This document shows positions 46,711 to 57,819 of a stretch of DNA of 64,000 nt, in pieces (the first letter of the stretch is position 1; every line of letters begins with the position of its first letter). This stretch comes from Pseudomonas sp. 7SR1 (GTDB lineage: Bacteria; Pseudomonadota; Gammaproteobacteria; Pseudomonadales; Pseudomonadaceae), in assembly GCF_900156465.1 (NCBI RefSeq), contig NZ_LT707064.1, positions 620,001 through 684,000 of the forward strand, written 5' to 3'. The notes beneath the pieces are model-generated. The model was not told the DNA's origin. It ran no database searches and saw nothing but the letters and a program-made list of their open reading frames with translations. Made by a program: the position numbers and the translations under genes.

Positions 46711-47259
46711 ATGCGCAGCTTTGCGAAACGTTCGTCAATCCAACTGGCTACCGCAACTTTGCTGCTCGGCAGCCTGGCCCTGGCCGACATCGCTCACGCG
46801 GCGGTTGAAGTTTCTTCCAACGGGCCGTCTTACTCCGACGTCATTCCTGCCCTTCATCATGAGGCGTTTGATAAGTACACACTCGTCAGGACCAACATCA
46901 GCGCCAGTGCCTTGGAAAACCTGCCAAAAACCGTGAAGGACAATGCCGACGAACTGGAAAACCAGAAGCGCACCCTCGCCGAGCAGGCCCGCCAGATCGA
47001 GGAGCTCAAGCGCAACAGCGGCTCGAGCTCCACCTCCAGCAGCAGGGAGATTGACGATCTCAAGCGCACCATCAAGGAACAGGAACGCGAACTGAGCGAC
47101 CTCGGCAAGCAAGTGGAGGAACTCAAGCGCAATGGCGGGTCCAGTGCGAGTGCGAGCAACAGCGAAATTTCCTCGCTGAAACAGGAACTCGGCAACCAGG
47201 ATCGCGAGATGGATCAGCTCAAACGCACAGTCGAGGAATTGAGCCGGAAGGTGAAGTAG
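46711..47259 (+). CDS. Exported coiled-coil protein of unknown function
   Basis: A 182-residue protein with a signal peptide (M-R-S-F-A-K-R..., cleavage after A-H-A near 29) and a C-terminal half built from three heptad-rich segments separated by Ser/Gly linkers. The repeating core is E-L-K-R-N-x-G-S-S, with D-L-K-R-T-I-K and Q-L-K-R-T-V-E variants. The helices should form a parallel coiled coil, so an oligomeric periplasmic spacer or anchor is plausible. The start follows AAGGA; the earlier ATG at 46549 would bury the signal peptide. I recognise no family. Confidence 0.78.
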   Translation: MRSFAKRSSIQLATATLLLGSLALADIAHAAVEVSSNGPSYSDVIPALHHEAFDKYTLVRTNISASALENLPKTVKDNADELENQKRTLAEQARQIEELKRNSGSSSTSSSREIDDLKRTIKEQERELSDLGKQVEELKRNGGSSASASNSEISSLKQELGNQDREMDQLKRTVEELSRKVK

Positions 47260-47270
47260 CGGAGGGATGA

Positions 47271-47346
47271 TGGTGCCCGAGACAGGAATCGAACCTGCGA
47301 CCTTCGCGTTACGAGTGCGCTGCTCTACCGGCTGAGCTACACGGGC
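47271..47346 (-). tRNA. tRNA-Thr (CGT anticodon)
   Basis: The 76-base minus-strand sequence folds as a cloverleaf: acceptor GCCCGTG/ CTCGGGCA with encoded CCA (TGG at 47271-47273 on the plus strand), D-arm AGCTCAGCCGGTAGAGCA, anticodon loop CTCGTAA, and T-arm with GGTTCGATTCC. CGU reads ACG threonine codons. No integrase lies next to it. Confidence 0.97.
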
Positions 47347-47414
47347 GGTGGCTAAACCTAGCATCGTCGCCTGTGGCCAGGCAACCCGCGACAAAAGGAT
47401 TTTCGCCACACAGC

Positions 47415-47443
47415 AAAACGCCCCGAACCAGTCGGGGCGTTTG
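47415..47443 (-). terminator. Terminator of pnp
   Basis: AACGCCCCGA pairs with TCGGGGCGTT around ACCAG, with A/T runs on both sides. On the minus strand it lies about 30 bases after the pnp stop. Confidence 0.85.
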
Positions 47444-47471
47444 CTTGTTCAGCGGTCAGGCGCGGGGGTGA

Positions 47472-49577
47472 TTAAACGCCCGATGCCTTGGCTGCTGCGA
47501 CGTCCTTGATGGACAGCTTGATACGGCCGCGGTTGTCCACGTCCAGTACCAGCACTTCCACTTCCTGGCCTTCCTTGAGGATGTCGGTCACTTTCTCGAC
47601 GCGAGCATCGCTCAGCATGGAGATGTGAACCAGACCGTCCTTGCCCGGCAGGATGTTGACGAAGGCGCCGAAGTCGACGATGCGCTCGACCTTGCCGACG
47701 TAGATCTTGCCGATCTCGGCTTCGGCAGTGATGCCCAGGACGCGCTGGCGTGCAGCCTCTGCCGCTTCCTTGGTTTCGCCGAAGATCTTGATCGAACCGT
47801 CGTCCTCGATGTCGATCGAAGCCTTGGTTTCCTCGCAGATCGCACGGATGGTCGCGCCGCCTTTACCGATGACGTCACGGATCTTGTCGGTGTCGATCTT
47901 CATCGCGATCATGGTCGGAGCGTTTTCCGACAGTTCGGTACGGGACTGACCGATGACCTGGTTCATCTGACCGAGGATGTTCAGGCGCGCTTCCAGGGCC
48001 TGGCCCAGGGCGATCTCCATGATCTCTTCGGTGATGCCCTTGATCTTGATGTCCATCTGCAGCGCGGTCACGCCCTTGGCGGTACCGGCTACTTTGAAGT
48101 CCATGTCGCCCAGGTGGTCTTCGTCGCCCAGGATGTCGGTCAGGACGGCGAACTTCTCACCTTCCTTCACCAGGCCCATGGCGATACCGGCAACCGGCGC
48201 CTTCATCGGAACGCCTGCGTCCATCAGTGCCAGGGAAGCGCCGCAGACCGAAGCCATGGAGCTCGAACCGTTGGACTCGGTGATTTCCGAAACCACGCGG
48301 ATGGTGTACGGGAACGAATCGGTGTCCGGCAGCATGGCCTGGACGGAACGGCGGGCCAGGCGGCCGTGACCGATTTCGCGACGACCGGCGCCACCCATGC
48401 GGCCACACTCGCCCACCGAGAACGGCGGGAAGTTGTAGTGCAGCATGAACGGGTCTTTCTTTTCGCCTTCCAGGGTGTCCAGCAGTTGCGCGTCACGGGC
48501 GGTGCCCAGGGTTGCAACGACCAGGGCCTGGGTTTCACCACGGGTGAACAGCGCCGAACCGTGGGTCTTCGGCAGCACGCCGACTTCGATGTTCAGCGGA
48601 CGTACGGTGCGGGTGTCGCGACCGTCGATACGTGGCTTGCCGTTGACGATGTTTTCGCGAACGGTGCGGTATTCGATTTCGCCGAAAGCCGCCTTGACGT
48701 CGCTGGCCGATGGCTGGCCTTCTTCGCCGGAGAACCGCGCCACTACCTGGTCACGCAGCTCGCCCAGGCGCGCATAACGGTCGGCCTTGATGGTGATGGT
48801 GTAGGCCTGGGAAATCGCTTCGCCGAACTCGGCACGGATCGCGCCCAGCAGCTCGGTGGCTTCCGGTTGCGGCGCCCAGGTCCAGGTTGGCTTGGCAGCT
48901 TCGGCGGCCAGTTCCTTGACGGCGTTGATCACGACCTGGAACTCGTCATGGGCGAACAGTACGGCGCCCAGCATCTGGTCTTCGGTCAGTTCCTTGGCTT
49001 CGGATTCAACCATCAGCACGGCTTCGGAAGTACCGGCCACGACCATGTCCAGGCTCGATGCCTTCAGTTGCTCGTAGGTCGGGTTCAGCAGGTAGCCGGT
49101 GCTTTCGTGGAAGGCCACGCGGGCAGCGCCGATAGGACCGTCGAAAGGAATGCCGGAGATCGCCAGCGCGGCCGAGGTACCGATCATCGCAGCGATGTCC
49201 GGATCGGTTTTCTTGCTGGTGGAAACGACGGTGCAGACCACCTGCACTTCGTTCATGAAACCTTCAGGGAAAAGCGGACGGATCGGACGGTCGATCAGGC
49301 GGGAAGTCAGGGTTTCCTTCTCGGAAGGACGGCCTTCGCGCTTGAAGAAACCACCCGGGATCTTACCGGCGGCGTAGGTCTTTTCCTGATAGTGGACAGA
49401 CAGAGGGAAGAAGCCCTTGCCTGGATCGGCCTGCTTGGCACCGACAACGGTCACCAATACGCTGACGTCGTCGTCAACGGTGACCAGCACTGCGCCGGAT
49501 GCCTGACGGGCGATACGGCCAGTCTCGAGGGTAACGGTCGACTGACCGAACTGGAATTTCTTGATTACCGGGTTCAC
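47472..49577 (-). CDS. pnp: Polyribonucleotide nucleotidyltransferase (PNPase)
   Basis: A 701-residue phosphorolytic 3'-5' exoribonuclease of the degradosome. Two RNase PH-like cores (about 1-230 and 310-540, the latter with R-E-I-G-H-G and the S-N-G-S-S-S segment) are followed by KH (I-G-K-G-G-A-T-I-R, ~560-570) and S1 (Y-V-G-K-V-E-R-I, ~620-690) RNA-binding domains. The start is GTG at 49577 behind AAGGTAGG. Its 175-base leader after rpsO holds an imperfect long stem, consistent with the RNase III/PNPase autoregulation known in E. coli. Confidence 0.98.
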   Translation of the reverse strand: MNPVIKKFQFGQSTVTLETGRIARQASGAVLVTVDDDVSVLVTVVGAKQADPGKGFFPLSVHYQEKTYAAGKIPGGFFKREGRPSEKETLTSRLIDRPIRPLFPEGFMNEVQVVCTVVSTSKKTDPDIAAMIGTSAALAISGIPFDGPIGAARVAFHESTGYLLNPTYEQLKASSLDMVVAGTSEAVLMVESEAKELTEDQMLGAVLFAHDEFQVVINAVKELAAEAAKPTWTWAPQPEATELLGAIRAEFGEAISQAYTITIKADRYARLGELRDQVVARFSGEEGQPSASDVKAAFGEIEYRTVRENIVNGKPRIDGRDTRTVRPLNIEVGVLPKTHGSALFTRGETQALVVATLGTARDAQLLDTLEGEKKDPFMLHYNFPPFSVGECGRMGGAGRREIGHGRLARRSVQAMLPDTDSFPYTIRVVSEITESNGSSSMASVCGASLALMDAGVPMKAPVAGIAMGLVKEGEKFAVLTDILGDEDHLGDMDFKVAGTAKGVTALQMDIKIKGITEEIMEIALGQALEARLNILGQMNQVIGQSRTELSENAPTMIAMKIDTDKIRDVIGKGGATIRAICEETKASIDIEDDGSIKIFGETKEAAEAARQRVLGITAEAEIGKIYVGKVERIVDFGAFVNILPGKDGLVHISMLSDARVEKVTDILKEGQEVEVLVLDVDNRGRIKLSIKDVAAAKASGV

Positions 49578-49752
49578 GGTGTCCTACCTTCTTTGTGGCT
49601 CTTGGGGAAACTTGTCTTCTTGCGAAATTCTTGGGCAGTGCCGGGAATCGGCCCAACGACTGTCCAGATAAAACTTGAGGCTGGGAGCCTGCCGGTCGCC
49701 GACGCGAACGCGGGCAACTGGCAGACAACCAACCTCATAGCGCAATCGCTGA

Positions 49753-50022
49753 TTAGCGACGCAGGCCCAGGCGGCCGATCAAGGTGCTGTAACGATTGAC
49801 GTCCTTGCCCTTGAGGTAGTCCAGCAGCTTGCGACGCTGGTTTACCATGCGGATCAGACCACGACGGGAGTGGTGATCTTTACCGTTGGCCTTGAAGTGA
49901 CCTTGCAGTTTGTTGATGTTGGCGGTCAGCAGTGCAACTTGCACTTCTGGCGAACCAGTGTCACCAACAGCTTGCTGGTAGTCGGTCACGATCTGAGCTT
50001 TTTCTTCAACGCTGAGTGCCAT
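49753..50022 (-). CDS. rpsO: 30S ribosomal protein S15
   Basis: An 89-residue 16S rRNA-binding protein, the standard length. The start at 50022 (M-A-L-S-V-E-E-K) follows AGAGGAAA; the longer frame to 50070 is not supported. Typical segments are G-S-P-E-V-Q-V-A-L and [10 protein letters not shown]. It lies upstream of pnp as in most gammaproteobacteria. Confidence 0.98.
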   Translation of the reverse strand: MALSVEEKAQIVTDYQQAVGDTGSPEVQVALLTANINKLQGHFKANGKDHHSRRGLIRMVNQRRKLLDYLKGKDVNRYSTLIGRLGLRR

Positions 50023-50164
50023 GTGGCTTTCCTCTTGTTCAAGGTACCGTTTCCGAGGAAACCGCACCAACAGGCCAGGGACAGATCCCTGTATCTATAA
50101 ATGAGTGATGACCGTGCCTGTTGACAGCCACACTCGCCCGCCTGCTTACACAGACGGGTTCCGG

Positions 50165-51082
50165 TCATTCCGACCGAATCAATCGACGTGGCGCAATGCG
50201 CCCGTCTTCGCTCACTTCACCGATACCGATGAAGCGACCGTTGTGATCCTGTACCCGTACCATGCCGAATTTCGGCGCGTCCGGGGCGCGTACCGGCTGG
50301 CCGTTGAGCCAGTAGAAAGCGCTGTGTTCGGAGAACTGCAGCAGCGGCCAATCCAGCAAGCCACTGTCCGATGGCATCAGGAAACGGTCCACCGCTTCGT
50401 TGCCACCTTCGGCATGTGCCGCTTCCAGCTCTTGCAACGTGACCGTCTGGGCCAGCGCGAAAGGACCGGCCTGGGTCCGTCGCAGTTCTGCCACGTACGC
50501 ACCACAGCCGAGCTGCTCACCGATATCCTCCACCAGGGTACGGATATAGGTGCCTTTGCTGCAATCCACGGCAAGCCGGACAGTATTACCGTCAAAAGCC
50601 AGCAATTCCAAGCGCGCAATAGTAACAGAACGCGGTTCACGCTCCACTACTTCGCCTGCACGAGCCAGCTTGTACAGCGGCTGTCCGTCCCGCTTGAGCG
50701 CGGAGTACATCGGCGGTATCTGACTGATTTGCCCGCGGAAACGCGGCAGTACCGCTTCGATATCCGCCTGACCAACGGTCACCGGGCGCTCGCGCAAAAC
50801 CTCGCCTTCGGCATCTGCCGTGGTGGTGGTCTTGCCCAGTTGCGCCAGGGTTTCATAGCCCTTGTCGGAATCGAGCAGGTACTGGGAGAACTTGGTCGCC
50901 TCGCCGAAGCACAACGGCAGCACGCCGGTGGCAAGCGGATCGAGGCTACCGGTATGCCCGGCCTTCTCGGCATTGAGCAGCCAGCGAACCTTCTGCAATG
51001 CCGCGTTGGAGGTAAACCCCAACGGTTTGTCGAGCAGGATGATGCCGCTCACGTTACGACGGATACGTTTGACCTGAGCCAC
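50165..51082 (-). CDS. truB: tRNA pseudouridine(55) synthase TruB
   Basis: A 305-residue enzyme forming pseudouridine 55 in the tRNA T-loop. The catalytic Asp48 is in G-S-L-D-P-L-A-T-G, and the K-P-x-G-x-T-S motif lies at 19-25. A C-terminal PUA-like domain ends the protein. The start is GTG at 51082 behind AAGGAG, three bases after the rbfA stop, so the genes are probably coupled. Confidence 0.97.
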   Translation of the reverse strand: MAQVKRIRRNVSGIILLDKPLGFTSNAALQKVRWLLNAEKAGHTGSLDPLATGVLPLCFGEATKFSQYLLDSDKGYETLAQLGKTTTTADAEGEVLRERPVTVGQADIEAVLPRFRGQISQIPPMYSALKRDGQPLYKLARAGEVVEREPRSVTIARLELLAFDGNTVRLAVDCSKGTYIRTLVEDIGEQLGCGAYVAELRRTQAGPFALAQTVTLQELEAAHAEGGNEAVDRFLMPSDSGLLDWPLLQFSEHSAFYWLNGQPVRAPDAPKFGMVRVQDHNGRFIGIGEVSEDGRIAPRRLIRSE

Positions 51083-51085
51083 CGC

Positions 51086-51481
51086 TTACTCCTTGGTGTC
51101 TTCGGGTTCAGCCGCGTGCTGACTGTCTTCAGCCACGGCGCGCTCGATCAGGGCCGACAGATGCGCCCCGCGCGCGACGCTTTCGTCGTAGTGGAAATGC
51201 AACTGTGGAACGCTGCGCAACTTCATTTCGCGGGCCAGCTGCATGCGCAGGAAGCCGGCGGCCGAGTTGAGCACCTTGATGCTCTGGCCGATGTCTTCGG
51301 CATTGTCCTGGCCCATCACGGTGATGAAGATCTTCGCATGACCGACGTCACGACTGACTTCTACCGCGGTGATGGTCACCAGGCCGACACGTGGATCCTT
51401 GACTTCGCGACGGATCAACTGCGCCAGCTCACGCTGCATCTGATCGCCGATGCGTTGGGTACGGCTATATTCTTTTGCCAT
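51086..51481 (-). CDS. rbfA: Ribosome-binding factor A
   Basis: A 131-residue KH-fold assembly factor for the 30S subunit, required for 16S 5' maturation and cold adaptation. It opens with [15 protein letters not shown] and includes [12 protein letters not shown], both typical. It follows infB after a 160-base gap containing a large stem-loop and directly precedes truB. Confidence 0.96.
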   Translation of the reverse strand: MAKEYSRTQRIGDQMQRELAQLIRREVKDPRVGLVTITAVEVSRDVGHAKIFITVMGQDNAEDIGQSIKVLNSAAGFLRMQLAREMKLRSVPQLHFHYDESVARGAHLSALIERAVAEDSQHAAEPEDTKE

Positions 51482-51535
51482 GTCTTGTTACCTGTTACTG
51501 CCCCACGGTGAAACCCGCAAGGTCTGAAAGCGGCA

Positions 51536-51571
51536 AACGCCCGGCCTGGCAAAAAGCCGGACCGGGCGTTG
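51536..51571. other. Large stem-loop between infB and rbfA
   Basis: AACGCCCGG (51536-51544) pairs perfectly with CCGGGCGTT (51562-51570), with a partly paired interior (CCTGGC/GCCGGA) and an AAAAA loop. Neither strand has a good T run, so it is a weak attenuator or processing/stability site in the nusA-infB-rbfA-truB operon. Confidence 0.55.
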
Positions 51572-51641
51572 CGTTTAGAGTCCGCCGGCGACGGCGCGCA
51601 TGTGCATGCGGCCAGCCACCAGGGCTCTTGAAGTGCGCGAG

Positions 51642-54161
51642 TCAGAGGCTGCGAGCAACCTGGACCTTCTCGAAGACTTCGATCTTGTCGCCGACCTTGA
51701 CGTCGTTGTAGCTCTTGACGCCAATACCGCATTCCATGCCGGCACGTACTTCGGAAGCGTCATCCTTGAAGCGACGCAGGGATTCCAGCTCGCCTTCGAA
51801 GATCACGATGTCTTCACGCAGTACACGGATCGGACGGTTACGGTGAACGACACCTTCGATCACCATGCAACCGGCGATCGCGCCGAACTTCGGCGAACGG
51901 AACACATCGCGTACTTCGGCCACGCCCAGGATGTTCTCCCGCACGTCGCTGCCCAGCATGCCGGTGAGGGCTTTCTTGACGTCTTCGATGATGTCGTAGA
52001 TCACGTTGTAGTAACGCATATCCAGACCTTCCTGCTCGACGATCTTGCGAGCGCCGGCATCGGCACGCACGTTGAAGCCGAACAGTACAGCGTTGGAAGC
52101 CAGCGCCAGGTTGGCGTCGCTTTCGGTGATACCACCGACGCCGCCACCGACCACGCGCACCTGCACTTCGTCGTTGCCCAGGCCGTTCAATGCGCCCTGC
52201 AAGGCTTCCAGCGAGCCACGGACGTCGGACTTGAGGACGATGTTGAGCGTCTTCTTCTCTTCCTGGCCCATGCTTTCGAAGATGTTTTCCAGCTTGCCGG
52301 CGTGAGCGCGAGCCAGTTTGACTTCGCGGAACTTGCCTTGACGGAACAGAGCCACTTCACGGGCTTTCTTCTCGTCGGCCACAACGCTCATCTCGTCGCC
52401 AGCGTCCGGGGTACCGTCCAGGCCGAGGATTTCGACCGGAATGGCCGGACCGGCCTCCTTGATGGCCTTGCCGTTCTCGTCGAGCATGGCACGCACGCGG
52501 CCATAGTTCGAACCGACCAGCACCATGTCACCCTGACGCAGCGTACCGTCCTGAACCAGGACCGTTGCCACCGGACCGCGGCCCTTGTCCAGGCGCGATT
52601 CGACTACGACACCACGGCCAGGAGCCGACGGCGTGGCGGTCAGTTCGAGCACTTCAGCCTGCAGCAATACCGCTTCGAGCAGCTCGTCGACGCCAGTACC
52701 CATCTTCGCGGAAACCGGGACGAATGGCGTGTCGCCACCCCAGTCTTCGGAGGTCACGCCGTGAACCGACAGTTCGCTGCGGATGCGATCGAGGTCGGCA
52801 CCCGGCTTGTCGATCTTGTTCACCGCCACCACCAGCGGAACACCGGCCGCCTGGGCGTGCTGGACAGCCTCGACAGTCTGAGGCATCACGCCGTCGTCCG
52901 CCGCGACCACCAGGATCACGATGTCGGTCGCCTTGGCACCACGGGCACGCATTGCGGTAAACGCGGCGTGGCCCGGGGTATCGAGGAAGGTGACCATGCC
53001 ACGTTCGGTTTCAACGTGGTACGCACCGATGTGCTGGGTAATGCCGCCGGCTTCGCCAGCCGCTACCTTGGCGCGACGGATGTAGTCGAGCAACGAGGTC
53101 TTACCGTGGTCGACGTGACCCATGACGGTCACGACCGGTGCACGAGGAACCGCTTCACCTTCGAACTTCAGGGACTCGGCCAGGGAATCTTCCAGGGCGG
53201 TGTCGCTGATCAGGGTCACTTTGTGGCCCAGCTCTTCGGCAACCAGTTGGGCAGTTTCCTGGTCCAGTACCTGGTTGATGGTGGCCGGGGTACCCAGCTT
53301 GAACATGAACTTGATGATTTCAGCAGCCTTGACCGACATCTGCTGGGCCAGGTCGCCCACAGTGATGGTCTCGCCGATCTTCACTTCGCGCACGACAGGG
53401 CCGGTAGGGCTCTGGAAACCGTGGGCGTTGCGCTTCTTCAGCTTGGCCTTGCCACGACCGCCGCGACGGAAGCCATCGCTTTCTTCGTCGGTGGTGCGTG
53501 GTGCAACCCGCGGGGCCGGTGCTTTTTCCTTGACCGACGCGCGATGAGGAGCATTCTTGCGCTCGCCATCACCACCACGACGGTTTTCGTCGGCACGCGA
53601 CTTGTCCGGGCGACGCTGTTCGTCACGCTTGCGGGTATCCGCCACAGGGGCTGGAGCCGGAGCCAGTACCGGCGCGCTTTCACGCACAGGCTCGACAACC
53701 TCGGCAGGTTCCGCGACCGCTTCGACCGGAGCGGCTTGCTCCGCAGGAGGCTGGCGACGCGCTTCTTCTTCGGCGCGGCGCTTGGCTTCTTCTTCAGCCT
53801 TCTGGCGCGCAGCATTTTCCGCTGCACGACGTTCTTCCAGCTCGCGTTTGCGCTCGGCTTCGATTTCTTCCGGGCTGCGCTGCACGAAAACTTTCTTCTT
53901 GCGCACTTCTACGCTGATGCTCTTGCTACCGGCAACACGCAGGGTGCTGGTAGTTTTACGCTGCAGCGTGATCTTGCGCGGTTCTTCCACTTTTGCCTTG
54001 TGACTGCTCTTCAAGTGAGTCAGCAGGGACTGCTTCTCACTGTCGGTCACATGTTCCTCGGCGGCGGTGTGCGGCAGACCTGCCTCACGCATCTGCTGCA
54101 ACAGGCGCTCTACCGGTGTTTTGACCTCATCGGCCAGTTGTTTCACCGTGACTTGCGTCAT
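51642..54161 (-). CDS. infB: Translation initiation factor IF-2
   Basis: An 839-residue GTPase that brings fMet-tRNA to the 30S subunit. An N-terminal IF2N domain (residues 1-50) leads into a long Ala/Glu/Arg-rich low-complexity linker (about 90-220) and a second IF2N-like domain (about 260-310). The G domain follows, with [10 protein letters not shown] near 350, D-T-P-G-H and N-K-I-D. The C-terminal domains bind fMet-tRNA. The start follows GAGGAGA, 27 bases after nusA. Internal starts giving short isoforms, as in E. coli, are possible but not shown. Confidence 0.98.
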   Translation of the reverse strand: MTQVTVKQLADEVKTPVERLLQQMREAGLPHTAAEEHVTDSEKQSLLTHLKSSHKAKVEEPRKITLQRKTTSTLRVAGSKSISVEVRKKKVFVQRSPEEIEAERKRELEERRAAENAARQKAEEEAKRRAEEEARRQPPAEQAAPVEAVAEPAEVVEPVRESAPVLAPAPAPVADTRKRDEQRRPDKSRADENRRGGDGERKNAPHRASVKEKAPAPRVAPRTTDEESDGFRRGGRGKAKLKKRNAHGFQSPTGPVVREVKIGETITVGDLAQQMSVKAAEIIKFMFKLGTPATINQVLDQETAQLVAEELGHKVTLISDTALEDSLAESLKFEGEAVPRAPVVTVMGHVDHGKTSLLDYIRRAKVAAGEAGGITQHIGAYHVETERGMVTFLDTPGHAAFTAMRARGAKATDIVILVVAADDGVMPQTVEAVQHAQAAGVPLVVAVNKIDKPGADLDRIRSELSVHGVTSEDWGGDTPFVPVSAKMGTGVDELLEAVLLQAEVLELTATPSAPGRGVVVESRLDKGRGPVATVLVQDGTLRQGDMVLVGSNYGRVRAMLDENGKAIKEAGPAIPVEILGLDGTPDAGDEMSVVADEKKAREVALFRQGKFREVKLARAHAGKLENIFESMGQEEKKTLNIVLKSDVRGSLEALQGALNGLGNDEVQVRVVGGGVGGITESDANLALASNAVLFGFNVRADAGARKIVEQEGLDMRYYNVIYDIIEDVKKALTGMLGSDVRENILGVAEVRDVFRSPKFGAIAGCMVIEGVVHRNRPIRVLREDIVIFEGELESLRRFKDDASEVRAGMECGIGVKSYNDVKVGDKIEVFEKVQVARSL

Positions 54162-54188
54162 GCACTTCTCTCCTCAGGCCGCGCCTAA

Positions 54189-55670
54189 TTACTCGAACCA
54201 GTGGGCTCGGGCGGCCATGATCAACTTGCCGGCACGATCATCGTCAATGCCGTCGATGTCGAGCAGATCGTCAATAGACTGCTCGGCCAGGTCTTCGCGG
54301 GTAATTACGCCGCGCACCGCCAGTTCCATCGCCAAATCCTTGTCCATACCCTCAAGCGAGAGCAGGTCTTCGGCCGGATGGGCGTCTGCCAGCTTTTCCT
54401 CAGTAGCGATGGCTTTGGTCAACAAACGATCCTTGGCCCGAGCGCGAAGCTCGGTGACGATATCTTCGTCAAAGCCATCGATGTTGAGCATCTCTTCCAC
54501 CGGCACGTAGGCAATCTCTTCCAGGCTGGTAAAGCCTTCATCCACCAGCACCTGTGCCAACTCTTCATCGACTTCGAGCTCTTCGATGAAATTGCGCAGG
54601 ATGTCGCCGGTTTCAGCTTGCTGTTTGGCCTGGATGTCCGATTCGGTCATCACGTTCAAGGTCCAGCCTGTCAGTTGGCTGGCCAGACGTACGTTCTGAC
54701 CACCGCGACCGATGGCCTGGGCCAGATTGTCTGCGCCAACGGCGATGTCCATGGCATGGGCATCTTCGTCGACGATAATTGCCGCCACTTCGGCAGGCGA
54801 CATGGCATTGATCACGAACTGGGCCGGGTTATCGTCCCACAGCACGATGTCCACGCGCTCGCCGCCCAACTCGCCGGATACGGCCTGGACACGCGAACCG
54901 CGCATGCCGATGCAGGCACCTTGCGGGTCGATACGCTTGTCCTTGGAACGGACCGCGATCTTGGCACGCGAGCCCGGATCCCGGGAGGCGCCCATGACTT
55001 CGATCAGGCCTTCGGCGATTTCCGGCACTTCGATGCGGAACAACTCGATCAGCATTTCCGGCGCGGTACGCGACAGGATCAACTGCGGGCCGCGGTTCTC
55101 GGTGCGGATTTCCTTGAGCAGCGCACGCAGACGCACCCCCACCCGGAAAGTCTCGCGGGAAATGATGTCTTCCCGAGCCAGCAGCGCCTCGGCATTGTTG
55201 CCCAGGTCGACGATCACGTTGTCGCGGGTAACCTTCTTCACGGTGCCGGAGATGATTTCACCCAGCTTCTCGCGATAGGCGTCGACGACTTGCGCACGCT
55301 CGGCTTCGCGAACTTTCTGCACAATGACCTGCTTGGCAGTCTGTGCAGCGATGCGACCGAACTCGATGGATTCGATCTTTTCCTCGACCACGTCACCCAC
55401 CTTGGCGCCAGGATGCGTTTGCGCAACCTTGCTCGGCCAGGTTTCGATCGCCGGGTCATCCAGGTCGGCTTCCTCGACTACCGTCCAACGACGGAACGTC
55501 TCGTAGGCACCGGTGTGGCGATTGATCTCCACACGCAAGTCAACTTCGTCTTCAAACCGCTTCTTGGTAGCAGTGGCCAGAGCCAACTCCAGCGCTTCAA
55601 AAATCACGCCAGCCGGTACGCCCTTTTCATTGGATACCGACTCAACAACCAGCAGTACTTCTTTGCTCAT
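54189..55670 (-). CDS. nusA: Transcription termination/antitermination factor NusA
   Basis: A 493-residue RNA polymerase cofactor. It has an N-terminal polymerase-binding domain (1-130), S1 (about 135-200), two KH domains (about 230-345) and two acidic C-terminal repeats (about 360-490, with [13 protein letters not shown]). The start at 55670 (M-S-K-E-V-L-L-V) follows GAGG. The operon order is rimP-nusA-infB-rbfA-truB. Confidence 0.98.
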   Translation of the reverse strand: MSKEVLLVVESVSNEKGVPAGVIFEALELALATATKKRFEDEVDLRVEINRHTGAYETFRRWTVVEEADLDDPAIETWPSKVAQTHPGAKVGDVVEEKIESIEFGRIAAQTAKQVIVQKVREAERAQVVDAYREKLGEIISGTVKKVTRDNVIVDLGNNAEALLAREDIISRETFRVGVRLRALLKEIRTENRGPQLILSRTAPEMLIELFRIEVPEIAEGLIEVMGASRDPGSRAKIAVRSKDKRIDPQGACIGMRGSRVQAVSGELGGERVDIVLWDDNPAQFVINAMSPAEVAAIIVDEDAHAMDIAVGADNLAQAIGRGGQNVRLASQLTGWTLNVMTESDIQAKQQAETGDILRNFIEELEVDEELAQVLVDEGFTSLEEIAYVPVEEMLNIDGFDEDIVTELRARAKDRLLTKAIATEEKLADAHPAEDLLSLEGMDKDLAMELAVRGVITREDLAEQSIDDLLDIDGIDDDRAGKLIMAARAHWFE

Positions 55671-55729
55671 CGTACGCCTCGCCTTTCGCAAGCCATTGGA
55701 TCCGCGGGATCCGCAGTATCTGGCACGTA

Positions 55730-56188
55730 TCAGTCAAAACTGGGAATAATGTTGGCCTTGTCGATCATATCGATCGGCAACAGGAACTCATGGTCATCTA
55801 CCTGCACCACGACGTCCTGCTCTTCTACACCGCGCAGAAGGCCTTGAAAGTTGCGTCGTCCTTCAAAAGGCGAGCGCAGCTTGATCTTTACTTGTTCCCC
55901 GGCAAACGAGGCAAACTGTTCGAGAGTGAACAGAGGGCGCTCCATGCCAGGCGAGGAAACTTCAAGGGTGTATTCGCTGCTGATAGGATCTTCAACATCC
56001 AGTACACCGCTGATCTGACGGCTGACGATGGCACAGTCGTCCACCAGCACGCCGCCTTCCTTATCGATATAAACGCGCAACAGTGAGTGGCGACCTTGAG
56101 CCGAAAACTCAATACCCCAGCATTCATAGCCAAGGGCCACGACCACCGGGGCCAACAAGGCCTGCAACTGTTCTAGCTTGCTCGACAC
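55730..56188 (-). CDS. rimP: Ribosome maturation factor RimP
   Basis: A 152-residue protein needed for 30S maturation. The GTG at 56188 (V-S-S-K-L-E-Q-L) is taken as the start because GAGGGGG lies just upstream and it gives the family length; an ATG six codons earlier is less well placed. Typical segments are Y-E-C-W-G-I-E-F and [10 protein letters not shown]. It is the first protein gene of the operon, behind a strong terminator that separates it from tRNA-fMet. Confidence 0.95.
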   Translation of the reverse strand: MSSKLEQLQALLAPVVVALGYECWGIEFSAQGRHSLLRVYIDKEGGVLVDDCAIVSRQISGVLDVEDPISSEYTLEVSSPGMERPLFTLEQFASFAGEQVKIKLRSPFEGRRNFQGLLRGVEEQDVVVQVDDHEFLLPIDMIDKANIIPSFD

Positions 56189-56228
56189 CTGAACCCCCTC
56201 GTGCATGTTTGTGCATGCTGTGCAAATA

Positions 56229-56253
56229 AAAAAAAATGGGCGAATCGCCCATC
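56229..56253 (-). terminator. Strong terminator just upstream of rimP
   Basis: On the minus strand ATGGGCGATTCGCCCAT is followed by a run of T residues (A run 56226-56235 on the plus strand). It lies between tRNA-fMet and rimP and should stop transcripts entering from the tRNA. A further hairpin (ACGCCG/CGGCGT, about 56260-56280) precedes it. Confidence 0.85.
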
Positions 56254-56297
56254 CCTGAAACGCCGTTGAACAGCGGCGTTGTAAAGTGTCCAGCTAA

Positions 56298-56320
56298 CAA
56301 AAAGCCCCTTGGAAGGGGCC
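56298..56320 (-). terminator. Terminator of tRNA-fMet
   Basis: On the minus strand GGCCCCTT-CC-AAGGGGCT is followed by TTTTTG, eight bases after the tRNA 3' end. Confidence 0.85.
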
Positions 56321-56327
56321 CTGAAAC

Positions 56328-56404
<77 letters not shown>

Positions 56405-56468
56405 ACAAAGCTGGGGCAAAAGTATACGACTGATCCCTTATAGGGTCAATGTAACCTTCCACCTACAA

Positions 56469-56490
56469 GAAAGCCCGCAACTGCGGGCTC
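56469..56490 (-). terminator. Stem-loop after tRNA-Leu
   Basis: AGCCCGCA/TGCGGGCT around a two-base loop, followed on the minus strand by TTCTTGT. It may be a terminator or processing signal between tRNA-Leu and tRNA-fMet. Confidence 0.65.
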
Positions 56491-56501
56491 TCCTGTTCAA
56501 T

Positions 56502-56587
56502 TGGTACCGAGAAGGGGACTCGAACCCCTACACCCTATGGGCACAACCACCTCAAGGTTGCGTGTCTACCAATTCCACCACCTCGGC
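56502..56587 (-). tRNA. tRNA-Leu (GAG anticodon)
   Basis: An 86-base class II tRNA on the minus strand with encoded CCA. The anticodon loop TTGAGGT lies on a CAACC/GGTTG stem, a long variable arm follows (GTGCCCATAGGGTGT), and the T-arm reads GGGTTCGAGTCCC. The first base pair is G-U, as in E. coli tRNA-Leu(GAG). It lies just after secG. Confidence 0.97.
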
Positions 56588-56609
56588 AAATACTGCGCTT
56601 GAAACCTTC

Positions 56610-56993
56610 TTACTTCTGCTCTTGAGCTGGAGGCACGTCAGTCGCCGAGTTGGCCGACTTTTGCTCTTGAAGCACCGGGACATCATCAGAAGCCGGTTGT
56701 TGCTTTGGTACTTCCAATACTGCCGGGTTTGGCAAACCTACTTGAGTCAGCTCTTGAGCTTTCTCTTTAGCAAAGTAACCTAACCCTAAGCTGGTCAAGA
56801 AGAAACCGGCGGCGAGTATAGCAGTAAACTTACTAAGAAAGGTAGAGGAACCTTGGCTTCCGAATACAGTATTTGAAGCACCTGCACCGAAAGACGCACC
56901 AGCATCCGCACCTTTACCCTGCTGCAGCAGTACGAGAGCAACTACACCCAGTGCACCCAGCAGATGAAAAACGACTACGACTGTTTCCAGCAT
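56610..56993 (-). CDS. secG: Preprotein translocase subunit SecG
   Basis: A 127-residue SecYEG subunit with two helices (about 3-22 and 55-75) and the conserved [15 protein letters not shown] loop between them. The start at 56993 (M-L-E-T-V-V-V-V) gives the proper N-terminus, directly after the tpiA stop. The C-terminal tail of about 50 residues is Pro/Gln/Glu-rich and dispensable-looking. It is followed by tRNA-Leu. Confidence 0.96.
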   Translation of the reverse strand: MLETVVVVFHLLGALGVVALVLLQQGKGADAGASFGAGASNTVFGSQGSSTFLSKFTAILAAGFFLTSLGLGYFAKEKAQELTQVGLPNPAVLEVPKQQPASDDVPVLQEQKSANSATDVPPAQEQK

Positions 56994-56997
56994 TTTT

Positions 56998-57753
56998 TCA
57001 GTTTCCCGCGGCGCGACAGATCGCACCGAACTCATCTGCATTCAGGGACGCTCCACCAATGAGCCCCCCATCGATATCCGGCATGCCGAACAGTTCGGCC
57101 GCATTGGCCGCCTTCACGCTGCCGCCGTATAGAAGCCGCACACCTCGTGCCACTTCAGAATTCTCTTCCGCCAACTGCGCGCGGATGGCGGCGTGCACAT
57201 CCTGCGCCTGTTGCGGCGAAGCCGTCAGCCCGGTACCAATGGCCCAGACAGGCTCGTAGGCAATGACTGCCTTTGCAAAAGCACCGACACCCAGGTCTTC
57301 GATGATGCTGCCGAGCTGACGCCCGACAACCTCAATGGTCCTGCCGGCCTCACGATGCGCGAGGGTTTCCCCTACGCACAACACCGGGATCAGACCACAG
57401 GCCTGAGCTGCAGCAAACTTGCGGATCAAGGTCTTGTCCTGCTCGCCCATGATCTGGCGACGCTCGGAATGCCCAACCAGGACCAGGGAGCAGCCTGCAT
57501 CCACCAACTGACTCGGCGCAATCTCGCCCGTCAACGCACCCTGCATGGATTCCACCGCAGAGTTCTGCGCGCCGACCGAGATCGACTTGCCTTTCAAGCC
57601 ATCAACCACTTGGTTGATATACAAGCAAGGCGGGAATACCGCGACATCAACACCGCTTGGCAAGGCCAGATGACGAAGGCCGTTGATCAGCTCAGCGACG
57701 CTGGCGCGGGTACCGTGCATCTTCCAGTTACCAGCTACCATAGGGCGACGCAT
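56998..57753 (-). CDS. tpiA: Triosephosphate isomerase
   Basis: A 251-residue TIM barrel interconverting dihydroxyacetone phosphate and glyceraldehyde-3-phosphate. Catalytic residues are in place: Lys11 (G-N-W-K-M), the histidine of V-G-H-S-E-R (~94) and the glutamate of [11 protein letters not shown] (~167). The start follows GAGG. It sits between glmM and secG in the conserved cluster. Confidence 0.97.
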   Translation of the reverse strand: MRRPMVAGNWKMHGTRASVAELINGLRHLALPSGVDVAVFPPCLYINQVVDGLKGKSISVGAQNSAVESMQGALTGEIAPSQLVDAGCSLVLVGHSERRQIMGEQDKTLIRKFAAAQACGLIPVLCVGETLAHREAGRTIEVVGRQLGSIIEDLGVGAFAKAVIAYEPVWAIGTGLTASPQQAQDVHAAIRAQLAEENSEVARGVRLLYGGSVKAANAAELFGMPDIDGGLIGGASLNADEFGAICRAAGN

Positions 57754-57819
57754 GCTGTACCTCGTCGGTCAAAGTGGGCGCAGATGTTACCCAACCGATT
57801 CATGACTGGCAAGCCGAAT

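Noticed and set aside
47271..47346. tRNA-Thr (and the fMet/Leu tRNAs) as integration site for a genomic island
   Set aside because: No integrase, direct repeat of a tRNA end or foreign-looking genes flank them; the neighbours are conserved housekeeping genes.
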